This document shows positions 16,364-29,000 of a DNA stretch of 64,000 nucleotides, in pieces. The DNA is from Paracidovorax sp031843945. GTDB taxonomy: Bacteria > Pseudomonadota > Gammaproteobacteria > Burkholderiales > Burkholderiaceae_C. The notes under the pieces are model-generated. The model searched no databases. It was given only the letters and a program-made list of their open reading frames with translations, and was not told where the DNA came from. The stretch covers positions 248,001 to 312,000 of the forward strand of contig NZ_JAVTJJ010000002.1 in assembly GCF_031843945.1 (NCBI RefSeq). The letters run 5' to 3'. A program made the position numbers and the translations under genes. The stretch's first letter is position 1. Each line of letters opens with the position of its first letter.

Positions 16364-17407
16364 ATGTACGACACCGCCATCCTCATCGGCCGTTTCGAGC
16401 CCGTTCACAACGGCCATCTGGCGCTGCTGCGCCACGCGCTGGACAGCGCTGCGCAGGTCATCGTCATCATGGGTTCGGCCTGGCAGGCACGCTCGCCCAA
16501 GAACCCTTTCACCTGGGCCGAGCGCGAAGTCATGCTGCGCAACGCTCTGCCAGACGCCGATCGGGCCCGCCTGACCGTGCTGCCGGTGCGCGACCATTAC
16601 AACGAGACACGCTGGGTGGCGGCCGTGTTGCAGGCGGTGTCGCTGCACACGGCGGCAGACGCGCGCATCGGCCTGGTGGGGCATTTCAAAGACGCGACCA
16701 GCAGCTATTTGCGCGCCTTTCCGGGCTGGCAGCTGCTGCCGGTGGAGCGGCAAGGCAGCATCGACGCCACTGCGATTCGCGATGCTTACTTCGGCGCCCA
16801 GCCGCACAGCGTGCGTACCGCGCTGTCGCCGTTGGCCGGCCAGATGCCCGGCAGCACGTTGGAGTTTTTGCAGGCCTTCGCCGACCAGCCGCATTACGCC
16901 GCGCTGCAAGAAGAGTGGCGCATGCTGCGCGGCTACCGGCAAGCCTGGGCCGCGGCGCCCTACCCGCCCGTCTTCGTCACGGTCGACGCGGTGGTGCGCT
17001 GCCAGGGCCACGTGCTGCTGATCCGCCGTGCGCACGCGCCGGGCCGCGGTCAGCTGGCCGTGCCGGGCGGCTTCATCGAGCAGCGGGAAACCGTGTGGCA
17101 GTCGTGCCTGCGCGAGTTGCAGGAAGAAACCCACTGCCACCTGCCCGAGGCGGACATGCGCGCTGCGCTGCGCGAGGTGACCGTGTTCGACCACCCGGAC
17201 CGCAGCCAGCGCGGCCGCACGATCACGCACGCGCATTACTTCGATCTGGGAGATGCGCCTTTTCCCACGGTGCGTGCGGACGACGATGCGGCCGACGTGC
17301 AATGGGTGCCGGTGGAGCGCATCGCCAGCCTGGAAGAAGCCTTCTTCGAAGACCACTTCCATATGCTGGATCACTTCCTGGGCATCACACCGCGAGTGGG
17401 CAGCTGA
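16364..17407 (+). CDS. nadM: Bifunctional NMN adenylyltransferase / Nudix hydrolase
   Basis: 347 residues from the ATG at 16364; the open frame extends upstream into repeat copy e, which is not part of the family. The N-terminal nucleotidyltransferase domain carries GRFEPVHNGH (H15 and H18) and a SIDATAIRDAYF segment equivalent to the ISSTxxR motif. The C-terminal Nudix box GGFIEQRETVWQSCLRELQE (about residues 233-255) has the full set of acidic residues. Such fusions make NAD from NMN and hydrolyse ADP-ribose or related nucleotides. It neighbours a nicotinamidase-like gene. Confidence 0.93.
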   Translation: MYDTAILIGRFEPVHNGHLALLRHALDSAAQVIVIMGSAWQARSPKNPFTWAEREVMLRNALPDADRARLTVLPVRDHYNETRWVAAVLQAVSLHTAADARIGLVGHFKDATSSYLRAFPGWQLLPVERQGSIDATAIRDAYFGAQPHSVRTALSPLAGQMPGSTLEFLQAFADQPHYAALQEEWRMLRGYRQAWAAAPYPPVFVTVDAVVRCQGHVLLIRRAHAPGRGQLAVPGGFIEQRETVWQSCLRELQEETHCHLPEADMRAALREVTVFDHPDRSQRGRTITHAHYFDLGDAPFPTVRADDDAADVQWVPVERIASLEEAFFEDHFHMLDHFLGITPRVGS

Positions 17408-17452
17408 ATCCGCACCGGGCGCGCATGCGCCCAGCCAAGGGTTGAGTACAGC

Positions 17453-19030
17453 TCAGCGCAGGGCGCGCAGCGTTGGCGCGGGCAGTGCGCCGGCCGTCCC
17501 GGCGGTATCGCTCACGCGGAACTGGTCCACCGTCTGCGACAGCGCCTGCGCCTGATGCGCCAGCGACTGCGCAGCAGCAAGAGCCTCTTCGACCAGCGCA
17601 GCGTTCTGCTGCGTGCTCTGGTCCATCTGCGACACGGCCTGGTTCACCTGCGCGATGCCGGCGCTCTGCTCAGCGCTGGCCGCGCTGATCTCGCCCACCA
17701 TGCTGGTGACGCGTGCGACGCCTTCGACGATCTCGCGCATCGTCTCGCCCGCCTGGCGCACCAGGCCCGTGCCCACGCTCACCTTGGCGACAGAATCATC
17801 GATCAGGCCCTTGATCTCCTTGGCGGCAGAGGCCGAACGCTGCGCCAGACTGCGCACTTCGCTGGCCACCACGGCAAAGCCGCGGCCTTGCTCGCCGGCG
17901 CGCGCCGCTTCCACGGCGGCGTTCAGCGCCAGGATGTTCGTCTGGAAGGCGATGCCGTCGATCACGCTGATGATGTCCACGATCTTGCGTGACGATTGGT
18001 CGATGGAGCCCATGGTGTCCACCACCTGCTCGACCACCGCGCCGCCGCGTGCAGCCACGCCGGAGGCGGCCTGCGCCAGCTCGTTGGCACGGCGGGCGTT
18101 GTCGGCGTTCTGCTGCACCGTGGAGGTCAACTCTTCCATCGACGCGGCCGTTTGCTCCAGCGCGCTGGCCTGCGATTCGGTGCGCGACGACAGGTCGCTG
18201 TTGCCTGAGGCGATTTCCGCTGATGCCGTGGTGATGGAGCCCGTGCTGTCGCGCACCTGGCTTACCAGGCGCGCCAGGTTGTCGCGCATCACGCGGATGG
18301 CGTGCAGGATGCTGGACTCGTCCCCCGGGCGAGTCTGCACGTCCACCACCAGGTTGCCAGCGGCGATCTGGTTGACGACCTCGGCTGCGTACTGCGGCTC
18401 GCCACCCAACTGGCGCATCAGCGTGCGCTGCATGCTCCACGCCAGCCAGCCCACCGCCAGCATCAGCACGCCGCCGATAGACAGCAGGATGGCGGTGTTG
18501 CGCCAGAAGGCCTGTTCGATGTCATCGATGTAGTCGCCAAAACCGATGATCCAGTCGAAAGGCTCGAACTTGGTGATCGCGTACAGCTTTTCCACCGGCT
18601 CCTTGGCACCCGGGCGGGTACCCGGCGCCACCACCATGGCCACGGTCTTGCCTTGCAGCGCTGCACGGTAGCGCTCGCCGGCTTCGCGCCCCACCTTTGC
18701 GTCGACGATGCCTACGCGTTTCGGGTTGGGGTGTACATAGTTCACATCGTCGGTATAGCCCCGCACGAAGAAGTACAGGTCGCCCTTGTGAAAGCTGCCA
18801 ATGGCGGCCTTGGCCTGCTTCAAGGCTTCTTCGCGCGACAGCTTGCCGGCCTTTTCCTGGTCATAGGCCTTTTGCGCGGCCTCGTGCGCCAGCACTACCA
18901 GGGTGGACAGCTGGGCGGTGCGCTCTTTCATCATCGATCGGTACAGGGTGGTCAGCGCCACTGCCGATAGCACCATCAGCCCAAGCAGCGTAGTGCCACA
19001 CAGCAGCACGATGCGGGTTCGCAAATTCAT
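17453..19030 (-). CDS. Methyl-accepting chemotaxis protein with sCache-type sensor
   Basis: 525 residues. An N-terminal helix (IVLLCGTTLLGLMVLSAVAL) is followed by a periplasmic single-Cache-like domain (FHKGDLYFFVRGY and FDWIIGFGDYIDDI). A second helix at about 175-195 precedes a HAMP-like region, and the cytoplasmic signalling hairpin carries the conserved tip IDGIAFQTNILALNAAVEAA. The C-terminus ends in LRALR, so the CheR/CheB-tethering pentapeptide is missing. The ligand is unknown; small carboxylates are common for this sensor class. It is a single-gene unit. Confidence 0.95.
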   Translation of the reverse strand: MNLRTRIVLLCGTTLLGLMVLSAVALTTLYRSMMKERTAQLSTLVVLAHEAAQKAYDQEKAGKLSREEALKQAKAAIGSFHKGDLYFFVRGYTDDVNYVHPNPKRVGIVDAKVGREAGERYRAALQGKTVAMVVAPGTRPGAKEPVEKLYAITKFEPFDWIIGFGDYIDDIEQAFWRNTAILLSIGGVLMLAVGWLAWSMQRTLMRQLGGEPQYAAEVVNQIAAGNLVVDVQTRPGDESSILHAIRVMRDNLARLVSQVRDSTGSITTASAEIASGNSDLSSRTESQASALEQTAASMEELTSTVQQNADNARRANELAQAASGVAARGGAVVEQVVDTMGSIDQSSRKIVDIISVIDGIAFQTNILALNAAVEAARAGEQGRGFAVVASEVRSLAQRSASAAKEIKGLIDDSVAKVSVGTGLVRQAGETMREIVEGVARVTSMVGEISAASAEQSAGIAQVNQAVSQMDQSTQQNAALVEEALAAAQSLAHQAQALSQTVDQFRVSDTAGTAGALPAPTLRALR

Positions 19031-19142
19031 CTCGTTCTCCGTCTCGCGTAAGTCATAAAACCGTCACGCACGAATATAACAAGTAGACACAATTTACGAA
19101 GCCTGCGCGGCTCGAATGTCCGTCAGGTGGAATAGCGGGGCG

Positions 19143-19168
19143 AAAAAAGACCCGGCCGAGGCCGGGTC
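19143..19168 (-). terminator. Intrinsic terminator of the CsgG-like lipoprotein gene
   Basis: On the minus strand a perfect GACCCGGCC/GGCCGGGTC hairpin with a two-base loop is followed directly by six T. It lies 90 bases after the stop of the gene ending at 19258. Confidence 0.88.
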
Positions 19169-19257
19169 CTGCTGTCCGCGCGCGATCGTGGCGCACGCGG
19201 GCTTGCTCTTCCTCATCGACGTTGGGAGCGCCCCGCCGCTCCCAGTACGTCGGCCGC

Positions 19258-20349
19258 TCAACGCGAGAGCGCGTCCTGCGTGGCAGTGTCGAGGCGGCCC
19301 GTCACCGGAATGCCCTTGTCCTTCTGGAAGTCGCGCAGCGCCTTGGTCGTGCGCGGGCCGGCAGCACCGTCGGGCGTGCCCACGTTGTAGCCCAGCCCGC
19401 CCAGGCGTTCCTGGGCTTCGCGCATCGAGATCGAAGCACCCGCCTTGGTCTGCGAGGGCGCAGCCGCACCGTCCACGCCCAGCCGCCCGCCACCGCCCAA
19501 GCCCTGGCCCTGCACGCTTTGCGCCTTGTAGTTGCGCAGCGCCACGACCATCTGGTTGTATGCGTCCATGAAGGCGGCGGTCAGCACCTTGCCTTGTGCG
19601 GTGTTCTGGTAGCCGCCCACCGCACCCCCGGCCGAGCCGCCGAAGAGCCCGCCGAAGCCGGCGAAGTCGCTCTTGGACGCACTGCCCTCCGATGCCGAGA
19701 CCTGCACGCCCGAGCGGTTGTCCACCAGGGTCAGCATGGCGCTGGCCTCGCGGGTCTTCAAGCTGCCGCCGATGGCTGCGATGGCCGCACCGCGCCCGCC
19801 ACCCAGCAGGCCGCCCAGGGCACCGCCGATGCCGCCGGCATCGCTGTTGGAGAAGATGATTTCGGGCGACATGCCGTAGTCGGAGGCAACCATCTGGCCT
19901 TGGCCGAAGTTGCTGCCCCCGCGCATTTCGCCCGAGCCCATGAGTGCACGCTCGCGGTTCATGGCGTTCATGCCGGATGCGCTGCGCTCGACCACGATGA
20001 AGCAGTTCGATTGCTGGATCAGCAAACGCAGCAGGTTGGAGGTGGGAGGCAGCTTGTATTCGTTGCGCAGGATGGTGTACCAGCCGGCGTCCTGGTTCTC
20101 GACCAGGGAGACGGTGCCCAGGGGGCTGGAGCACTTTTGCAGCTGGGCGCTCTCGCCCGCTGCGGAGGCGCCGCCAGCGGCACCGGTGGCGACGGTCTTG
20201 GCCTCGGGGCTGCCCATGCGCATGTTGGTGGTCTCGCAGCCGGCCAGCAGGGCCACTGCGGCGCAGGCGGTGGCCAGCAGAGCAAGGCGCTTGCTCGTCG
20301 GGGCGGGCGCGGCGGATGGAGTCGAGACGTAAAGCGATTGGAGCGTCAT
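19258..20349 (-). CDS. CsgG-family lipoprotein fused to a peptidoglycan-binding domain
   Basis: 363 residues from the ATG at 20349; an ATG eight codons upstream is also in frame. The signal peptide ends in the lipobox LLAGC. The middle resembles CsgG/HfaB outer-membrane secretion lipoproteins (LLRLLIQQSNCFIVVERSAS, then GGSLKTREASAMLTLVDNRSG), with glycine-rich loops. The last about 65 residues form a PG_binding_1 domain (MREAQERLGGLGYNVGTPDG and TTKALRDFQKDKGIPVTG). No curli subunit genes are adjacent, so a secretion role is not established. A strong terminator follows. Confidence 0.85.
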   Translation of the reverse strand: MTLQSLYVSTPSAAPAPTSKRLALLATACAAVALLAGCETTNMRMGSPEAKTVATGAAGGASAAGESAQLQKCSSPLGTVSLVENQDAGWYTILRNEYKLPPTSNLLRLLIQQSNCFIVVERSASGMNAMNRERALMGSGEMRGGSNFGQGQMVASDYGMSPEIIFSNSDAGGIGGALGGLLGGGRGAAIAAIGGSLKTREASAMLTLVDNRSGVQVSASEGSASKSDFAGFGGLFGGSAGGAVGGYQNTAQGKVLTAAFMDAYNQMVVALRNYKAQSVQGQGLGGGGRLGVDGAAAPSQTKAGASISMREAQERLGGLGYNVGTPDGAAGPRTTKALRDFQKDKGIPVTGRLDTATQDALSR

Positions 20350-20512
20350 GGAGTCAAGCAGCGGTAGAAGCAAAGCGCTGGAAGGTAGCTGGCCTCAAGC
20401 AGTGCGAGAACCCTACCGCGGGGGGGATCCTGTAACGCGGTAGTGCGGGGCCAGCATGGCTGACGGCCACCGATAGTTACTGCTGCTCGGGTACTGTCAG
20501 CGAGCGCGCCTC

Positions 20513-20540
20513 TTGAAAACAGGACGAATGCCCGTATCAT
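20513..20540 (+). promoter_or_regulatory. Sigma-70-type promoter of groESL
   Basis: TTGAAA at 20513-20518 and TATCAT at 20535-20540 with 16 bases between. The -10 box touches the CIRCE operator, so HrcA binding would block polymerase. Confidence 0.75.
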
Positions 20541-20566
20541 TAGCACTCGACACCGATGAGTGCTAA
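20540..20566 (+). promoter_or_regulatory. CIRCE operator (HrcA binding site)
   Basis: A perfect TTAGCACTC inverted repeat with GAGTGCTAA and a nine-base spacer, the canonical CIRCE element. It places groESL under HrcA heat-shock repression. hrcA itself is not in the window. Confidence 0.97.
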
Positions 20567-20652
20567 CAGCATGCGCCGGTCGATTTCGCAAGCGCCCGCC
20601 CTCAGCGGGCGCACCGTTGATATCCCACATTTTTTTGACCCAGGAGATGCAC

Positions 20653-20943
20653 ATGAACCTTCGCCCCCTGCACGATCGCGTGATCGTCAAGCGCATTGAA
20701 AGTGAAACCACGACCGCTTCCGGCATCGTGATCCCCGAAAACGCTGCCGAAAAGCCCGATCAAGGCGAAATCCTGGCCGTTGGCCCTGGCAAGAAGAATG
20801 ACAAGGGCGAAGTGGTTGCCCTGAACGTGAAGGTCGGTGACCGCGTTCTGTTCGGCAAGTACTCTGGCCAGACCGTCAAGGTCCATGGCGACGAGCTGCT
20901 GGTCATGAAAGAAGACGACCTGTTCGCAGTCGTCGAGAAGTAA
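20653..20943 (+). CDS. groES: Co-chaperonin GroES
   Basis: 96 residues from the ATG at 20653, preceded by a CAGGAG ribosome binding site; the open frame runs upstream into the CIRCE region. It forms the heptameric lid of GroEL. The N-terminal NLRPLHDRVIVKR and the mobile loop TTTASGIVIP are characteristic. It leads the groES-groEL operon, driven by the CIRCE-overlapped promoter. The gap to groEL is 99 bases and holds repeat copy f. Confidence 0.98.
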   Translation: MNLRPLHDRVIVKRIESETTTASGIVIPENAAEKPDQGEILAVGPGKKNDKGEVVALNVKVGDRVLFGKYSGQTVKVHGDELLVMKEDDLFAVVEK

Positions 20944-20968
20944 TTCTGCTGCCCGCAGAATTCACTCA

Positions 20969-21020
20969 CATTTTTATAGCTGCTAGCGCTTGATAGATAA
21001 GCACTAGCGGCCAATTTGAC
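20969..21020 (+). repeat. Interspersed two-hairpin repeat, copy f (groES-groEL spacer)
   Basis: Reads TTTTTATAGCTGCTAGCGCTT, then GATAAGCACTAGCGGCCAATTTGAC. It lies between groES and groEL, inside an operon rather than at its end. Confidence 0.85.
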
Positions 21021-21042
21021 CCAAATTCTTTAGGAGCCAAAC

Positions 21043-22695
<1,653 letters not shown>

Positions 22696-22761
22696 TTGCC
22701 CCCAGCCCGGCTGCAGGTGGATAGGGCTTCGGCCCTCCTATCCAACCCGGTCAGCGGACAC

Positions 22762-22803
22762 AAAAAAACCCCGCAGGTTGCAAGACCTGCGGGGGTTTTT
22801 TTG
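22762..22803 (+). terminator. Intrinsic terminator after groEL
   Basis: A ten-base stem CCCCGCAGGT/ACCTGCGGGG (22769-22778 and 22785-22794) with a six-base loop, flanked by A7 on the left and T7 on the right. It can act in both directions. Confidence 0.95.
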
Positions 22804-22886
22804 GCTCGCCACCCGATCGGAGGACATGGCACTGGCACTGGCACTGGCGGGCACCCTCGCCCGCCAGCACAGCGACTTTCAGGCGA

Positions 22887-24562
22887 TCAGAATCGATAGG
22901 TAGCGGTGACCATCACGTTGCGGCGCGTGGGCATAGCGCCAGTTCTGGCTGTGATAGGCCAGCAGCGCATCGCCCCCCAGCGCCGAAGGCACGCGCGGGC
23001 CGACACCATAACGGAACGAGGACAGGTAGCCGCCCCCTGGCGCCCACGGAAAAGCCGTGTACGTCACCCAATGAGAACCGGTACAGCCCCACACTGCTGC
23101 CTGATTACGCGGCAGGCCTTCCAGCGCTTTGCCGACATCGGTGTAGTTGTAATGCGCGATCAGGTCGAACACCGACGACATGCGCGTCTTCATCTCCAGC
23201 TCCACACCCTTGTTCTTGGTTTCGCCGGCCTGCAGGCGGTTGTCCGGATTGGTCGGGTCGCCAATCAGCTGGTTCTTTTCCTTCAGCTTGTAGACCGACG
23301 CGGTGAAGGTGGTGGCGCCCCCTAGGGCATCTACTTCACGCCGACTTCCACCTGCTCACCCTCCATCGGCTTGAAGCGGGCACCGAACACGTTAAGACGC
23401 TGACCGGCGTGAACGACTCGGCATAGCTGAAGTACGGAGTCCAGCCTCCGCCCAGTTGGTACATGACGCCCAGGCGCTTGGTGGTGTCGCTGGCGCGCTC
23501 GTCGGGTGTGCGGTCCACGCCATTGGTCACCCGGTCATGGCGCAGTCCGGCAATGAAGATCCAGCGGTCCCATTTCATCTGGTCCTGGACGTACAAGCCG
23601 GTCTGGCGCTGCTGATTGCCCGCCACCGCTACCGGCGTTACCGCGGCCCGGCCGGTGTAGACCGGGGCGAAGGCGTCGATAGGCAGGTCGTAGGCGCCGC
23701 CAGAGTCGGTCTAGCCCTCGGTCCGGCGGTTCCAGTCCACACCCAGCAGCAAGTGGTGCTGCAGCCCGCCGGTGTTCAGGCGGCCCTGCAAGTGGTGTCC
23801 ACCGTGACCACGCGGGTGCGGGCGGTGTTCTCGCCATAGAGTCGCCCGATCACGCGCTGGTTGACAGGATCTGAGCCGAAGCCGCCTGGGAGGGTGAAGA
23901 AATCAGCGTAGTAGTAGGCACCCCGGTTCTCGTTGCGCGCCACGCGCAGGTTCTGGCGCACGGTCCATGCATCGTTGAAGCGGTGTTCGAACTGGTAGCC
24001 GATCGATTCGCGGTCGGTATCGTAGTAACCGCCTGGTTCGCCGATGAAGCAGCTGGTGGGCAGCCGGCCATTCGGGTTGGGGCAGCAGCGTGCCCGACCA
24101 GGGCAGGAACTGCGCCACGCTGCCTGTGCGGTTTTGCTGCCAGTGTGCCTGCAGCAGCAGCGACGTGGCGGTGTTCGGGCGCCACATCAGCGAGGGCGAG
24201 ATCAGGCGGCGGTCGTCGGGCACATGGTCGACCTGCGTGTCGGCGTCGCGGGCTACAGCCACCAGGCGGTACGACCATTTGCCGTCTGCGGTGAGCGGGC
24301 CGCTCAGGTCGGCCTGCAGTTGCTTGCGGTTCCAGCTGCCTAATTGCACGCCCACTTCCCGCTGCGTTTCCTGCAGCGGACGCTTGCTGACCATGTTGAC
24401 GACGCCTGCCACCGTGCCAGCGCCGAACAGCATGCCGGACGGCCCGCGCAGCACTTCGAGTGCGCTCCAGTGTGCAGGGGTCGGCCGGAATGGTGCTGGT
24501 GTAGTAGTTGTAGCTTTGGCGCAGGCCGTCCAGGTAGATGTCCGGAGTGCTGTCGCGCACAA
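22887..24562 (-). pseudogene. Degraded TonB-dependent siderophore receptor
   Basis: Fragments of an FhuA-type siderophore receptor are spread over different frames on the minus strand. They read in order DIYLDGLRQSYNYYT, EVLRGPSGMLFGAGTVAGVV, then barrel segments such as QTGLYVQDQMKWDRW, and finally a C-terminal VTATYRF ending at 22887. There are frameshifts near 24470, 24080, 23780 and 23390 and near the C-terminus, and an in-frame TAG at about 23711. The signal peptide and most of the plug are missing. The 5' truncation coincides with repeat copy g. The gene is dead. Confidence 0.9.
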
Positions 24563-24569
24563 TTCACTC

Positions 24570-24621
24570 TCAAATCTGTAGCTACTAACGCCCTGTACAA
24601 GAGCGCTAGAGGCTAATTCGA
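24570..24621 (+). repeat. Interspersed two-hairpin repeat, copy g
   Basis: Reads TCAAATCTGTAGCTACTAACG, then AGAGCGCTAGAGGCTAATTCG, a diverged copy. It lies just past the stop of pgi and marks the truncated 5' edge of the receptor pseudogene. Confidence 0.78.
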
Positions 24622-24634
24622 CTGCTATTCGTGG

Positions 24635-26241
<1,607 letters not shown>

Positions 26242-26245
<4 letters not shown>

Positions 26246-27192
26246 GCAGCCGCCTGCATCAGTTGCTCCAGCTTGGCGGCGTCGGCGGCAAAGGCGCGAA
26301 TGCCCTCGGCCAGCTTTTCCGTCGCCATGGCGTCGGCGTTCAGCGCGTAGCGAAAGCCCGGCTCGTCGTAGTTCACGGCGGGCAAGTCCAGCCCGCGCGC
26401 GGCGTCGGCGTCCAGCGCGCGCTGCACCGGCGCTTCGCTTGCAGCCAGTTGCGCCAGCAGGTCAGGGGCGATGGTCAGCAGGTCGCAGCCGGCCAGCGCG
26501 ACGATCTGGCCCACGTTGCGAAAGCTCGCGCCCATCACCTCGGTGGCAATACCGAAGTGCTTGTAGTGCTGATAGATCTGGCGCACCGACTGCACGCCAG
26601 GGTCGTTCGGGCCGGCCATGGCGGCTTCGTCCCATGACGCACCGGCCTGTTTCTTGTACCAGTCGTAGATGCGCCCGACGAAGGGCGAGATCAGCCTGAC
26701 CTTGGCCTGGCCGCAGGCGACGGCCTGCGCGAAGGAGAACAGCAGCGTCAGGTTGGTGTGAATGCCGCGCTCTTCCAGCCGGCGCGCGGCCTGAATGCCT
26801 TCCCACGTCGAGGCGATCTTGATCAGCACGCGGTCGACCGGAATGCCTTCGGCCTGGTACAGCTCGATGATGCGTTCCCCGCGCGTGACAGTCGCTTCGA
26901 TGTCGAACGACAGGCGCGCGTCCACCTCGGTGGACACGCGGCCCGGGATGAGCGAGAGGATCTCGCAGCCGAAGCGCACGATGAGCCGGTCCATCACTTC
27001 ATCGAGCGGCCGGCCGCGCCAGCGCGACACGGCTTCTGTCAGTAGCGGCGCGTAATCGGGTTTCTGCACTGCCTTCAGGATCAGCGACGGATTGGTGGTG
27101 GCGTCCTGTGGCTGGAAGGCGCTGAGCTGGCGGAAATCGCCGGTGTCGGCCACCACGGTGGTGAACTGTTTGAGTGCGTCGAGTTGGTTCAA
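26242..27192 (-). CDS. tal: Transaldolase
   Basis: 316 residues, of the TalB-type length. It moves a dihydroxyacetone unit between pentose-phosphate sugars through a Schiff base; the lysine is in DRVLIKIASTWEGIQA. Conserved QDATTNPSLILKA lies near the N-terminus and GASFRNVGQIVALAGCDLLTI in the last third. It is the first gene of tal-pgi and is divergent from zwf-hexR, so the window links both arms of sugar-phosphate metabolism. Confidence 0.96.
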
Positions 27193-27359
27193 GGCTATTC
27201 CTTCCTGCGATGGTGCCCGGGGGTCGGATCCCGGCGCACTTCAACCGCCAAGTGTATGACGCAGCCATGCCGGGCTCATGTCAGCGAAGGCCTGATGATG
27301 AAACTCGGTAACATACCGGCAGTTTTTTCTGGGCGCTTTGTTAAGAAAGTCACTGCACG

Positions 27360-28826
27360 ATGAGCTTCGATCTGGTTCTGTTTGGCGGCACGGGCGACCT
27401 GGCCTGGCGCAAGTTGTTGCCGGCCCTCTTCCAGGCGTTCCGCCACGGCTCGCTGCCCGAGGGCGGCCGCATCATCGGCGTGGCGCGCGACGAGTTGAGC
27501 GATGTGGCGTATCGCGAGTTGATCGCCAGCCGCTTTGACGACGTGATCCAGGAAAAGCGCCCCACGGCCGAAGAGTTCGCCCGCTTTGCGGCGCTGCTGG
27601 AGTACCAGCGCGTCGATCTTTCCAAGGCCGAGGACTACGCCCAGCTGGCTGCGCGGCTACGCGAGCGCAATGCCGATACGGTGGTCATGTACCTGGCGAC
27701 CGCCCCCAGCCTGTTCACCACCGCCTGCGAGCAACTGGGCGCGGCGGGCCTGGCCACACCCCACACGCGCGTGGTGCTGGAAAAGCCGCTGGGGCACGAC
27801 CTGGCCTCCAACCGCGCCATCAACGCCGCAGTGCGCCAAGTGTTCCAGGAAGAGCAGATCTTCCGCATCGACCACTACCTGGGCAAGCCCGCCGTGCAGA
27901 ACCTGCTGGCGCTGCGCTTCGGCAATGCACTCTTCGAGCCGCTGTGGCGCCGCGAGACGGTGGCCAGCATCGAGATCACCATGGCCGAGCAGTTGGGCGT
28001 GGAAAAGCGCGGCGCCTTCTACGACGGCACCGGCGCGCTGCGCGACATGGTGCAGAACCACGCGCTGCAGCTGCTATGCGCGATCGCCATGGAGCCGCCC
28101 ATCAACGCCCATGCCGACGCCATCCGCGACGAAAAGCTGAAGGTGCTGCGCTCGCTGGTGCCCTGGACGCCCGCCACGCTGGCACGCGACGTGGTGCGCG
28201 GGCAGTACACCGCCGGCAATTCCGGCGGCAAGCAGGTGCCCGGCTATGCGCAGGAAGCCGGCGTGCCGCCGGGCAGCCGCACCGAAACCTTCGTCGCCTT
28301 GCGCACCGAGATCGCCAACTGGCGCTGGGCCGGCGTGCCGTTCTACATCCGCACCGGCAAGCGGCTGGCGGGGCACGAGGCGCACATCGCCATCAACTTC
28401 CGCCCCACGCCGCACCCGATCTACCGCTCGCCGCTGGGTGCGGCCAACCGGCTGGTGATTCACCTGCAGCCGCGCGACGGCGTGGCGCTGCACCTGTTCG
28501 CCGCCGGGCAGGACCAGCGCGGCACGCGCATTGCCGAAGCACAACCGCTGGCGCCGGTGCACCTTGACCTGGACTTTGAGCAGCGCTTTGGCACCGAGCG
28601 CGTGGGCGCCTACGAGCGGTTACTGCTCGACGTGATCGCCGGACGCCTGAACCTCTTCGTGCGCGCCGACGAGCAGGAAGCCGCCTGGCGCTGGGTCGAG
28701 CCCATCATGCAGGCCTGGCACGACGCGGGCGACGGCCCCCGGCCCTACACCGCCGGCAGCTGGGGCCCCAGTGCCGCCAGCGCCATGGTGGCCCGCGAAG
28801 GCCACACATGGATAGAAGAGGCGTGA
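27360..28826 (+). CDS. zwf: Glucose-6-phosphate dehydrogenase
   Basis: 488 residues. It oxidises glucose-6-phosphate with NADP. The Rossmann motif is FGGTGDLAWRKLLPAL at residues 8-23 and the active-site segment is RIDHYLGK. The gene is divergent from tal over 167 bases and is followed after 174 bases by hexR, its expected regulator. Neither edd/eda nor 6-phosphogluconolactonase is adjacent, so the rest of the pathway must be elsewhere. Confidence 0.96.
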   Translation: MSFDLVLFGGTGDLAWRKLLPALFQAFRHGSLPEGGRIIGVARDELSDVAYRELIASRFDDVIQEKRPTAEEFARFAALLEYQRVDLSKAEDYAQLAARLRERNADTVVMYLATAPSLFTTACEQLGAAGLATPHTRVVLEKPLGHDLASNRAINAAVRQVFQEEQIFRIDHYLGKPAVQNLLALRFGNALFEPLWRRETVASIEITMAEQLGVEKRGAFYDGTGALRDMVQNHALQLLCAIAMEPPINAHADAIRDEKLKVLRSLVPWTPATLARDVVRGQYTAGNSGGKQVPGYAQEAGVPPGSRTETFVALRTEIANWRWAGVPFYIRTGKRLAGHEAHIAINFRPTPHPIYRSPLGAANRLVIHLQPRDGVALHLFAAGQDQRGTRIAEAQPLAPVHLDLDFEQRFGTERVGAYERLLLDVIAGRLNLFVRADEQEAAWRWVEPIMQAWHDAGDGPRPYTAGSWGPSAASAMVAREGHTWIEEA

Positions 28827-28829
28827 AAA

Positions 28830-28990
28830 ATCCCTCCCTGCGTCGCCCGCGGCGCCTTCCCTGCCTGGGGGGACGACGCCAGTGGCCTGGCAAAGCCCGT
28901 TCCACGGCGTCCGCTGGCATGGCCTGCTCCGCGGCCATTCGATGGGCGAGGCTGCGCCGGTTTCAAGCGCTGTGGGCTGTCACTGCAACA
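28830..28990. repeat. Probable intergenic repeat in the zwf-hexR gap
   Basis: The gap holds GACGACGCCAGTGGCCTGGC, then AAGCCCGTTCCACGGCGTC and GCTGGCATGGCC. From memory this resembles a long intergenic repeat common in Comamonadaceae genomes. It occurs once here, so the window alone cannot show that it repeats. Confidence 0.35.
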
Positions 28991-29000
28991 GGTCACTGAC

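Noticed and set aside
27193..27359. HexR operator between tal and zwf
   Set aside because: I looked for a palindrome like TGTAATTAAATTACA and found no convincing match.
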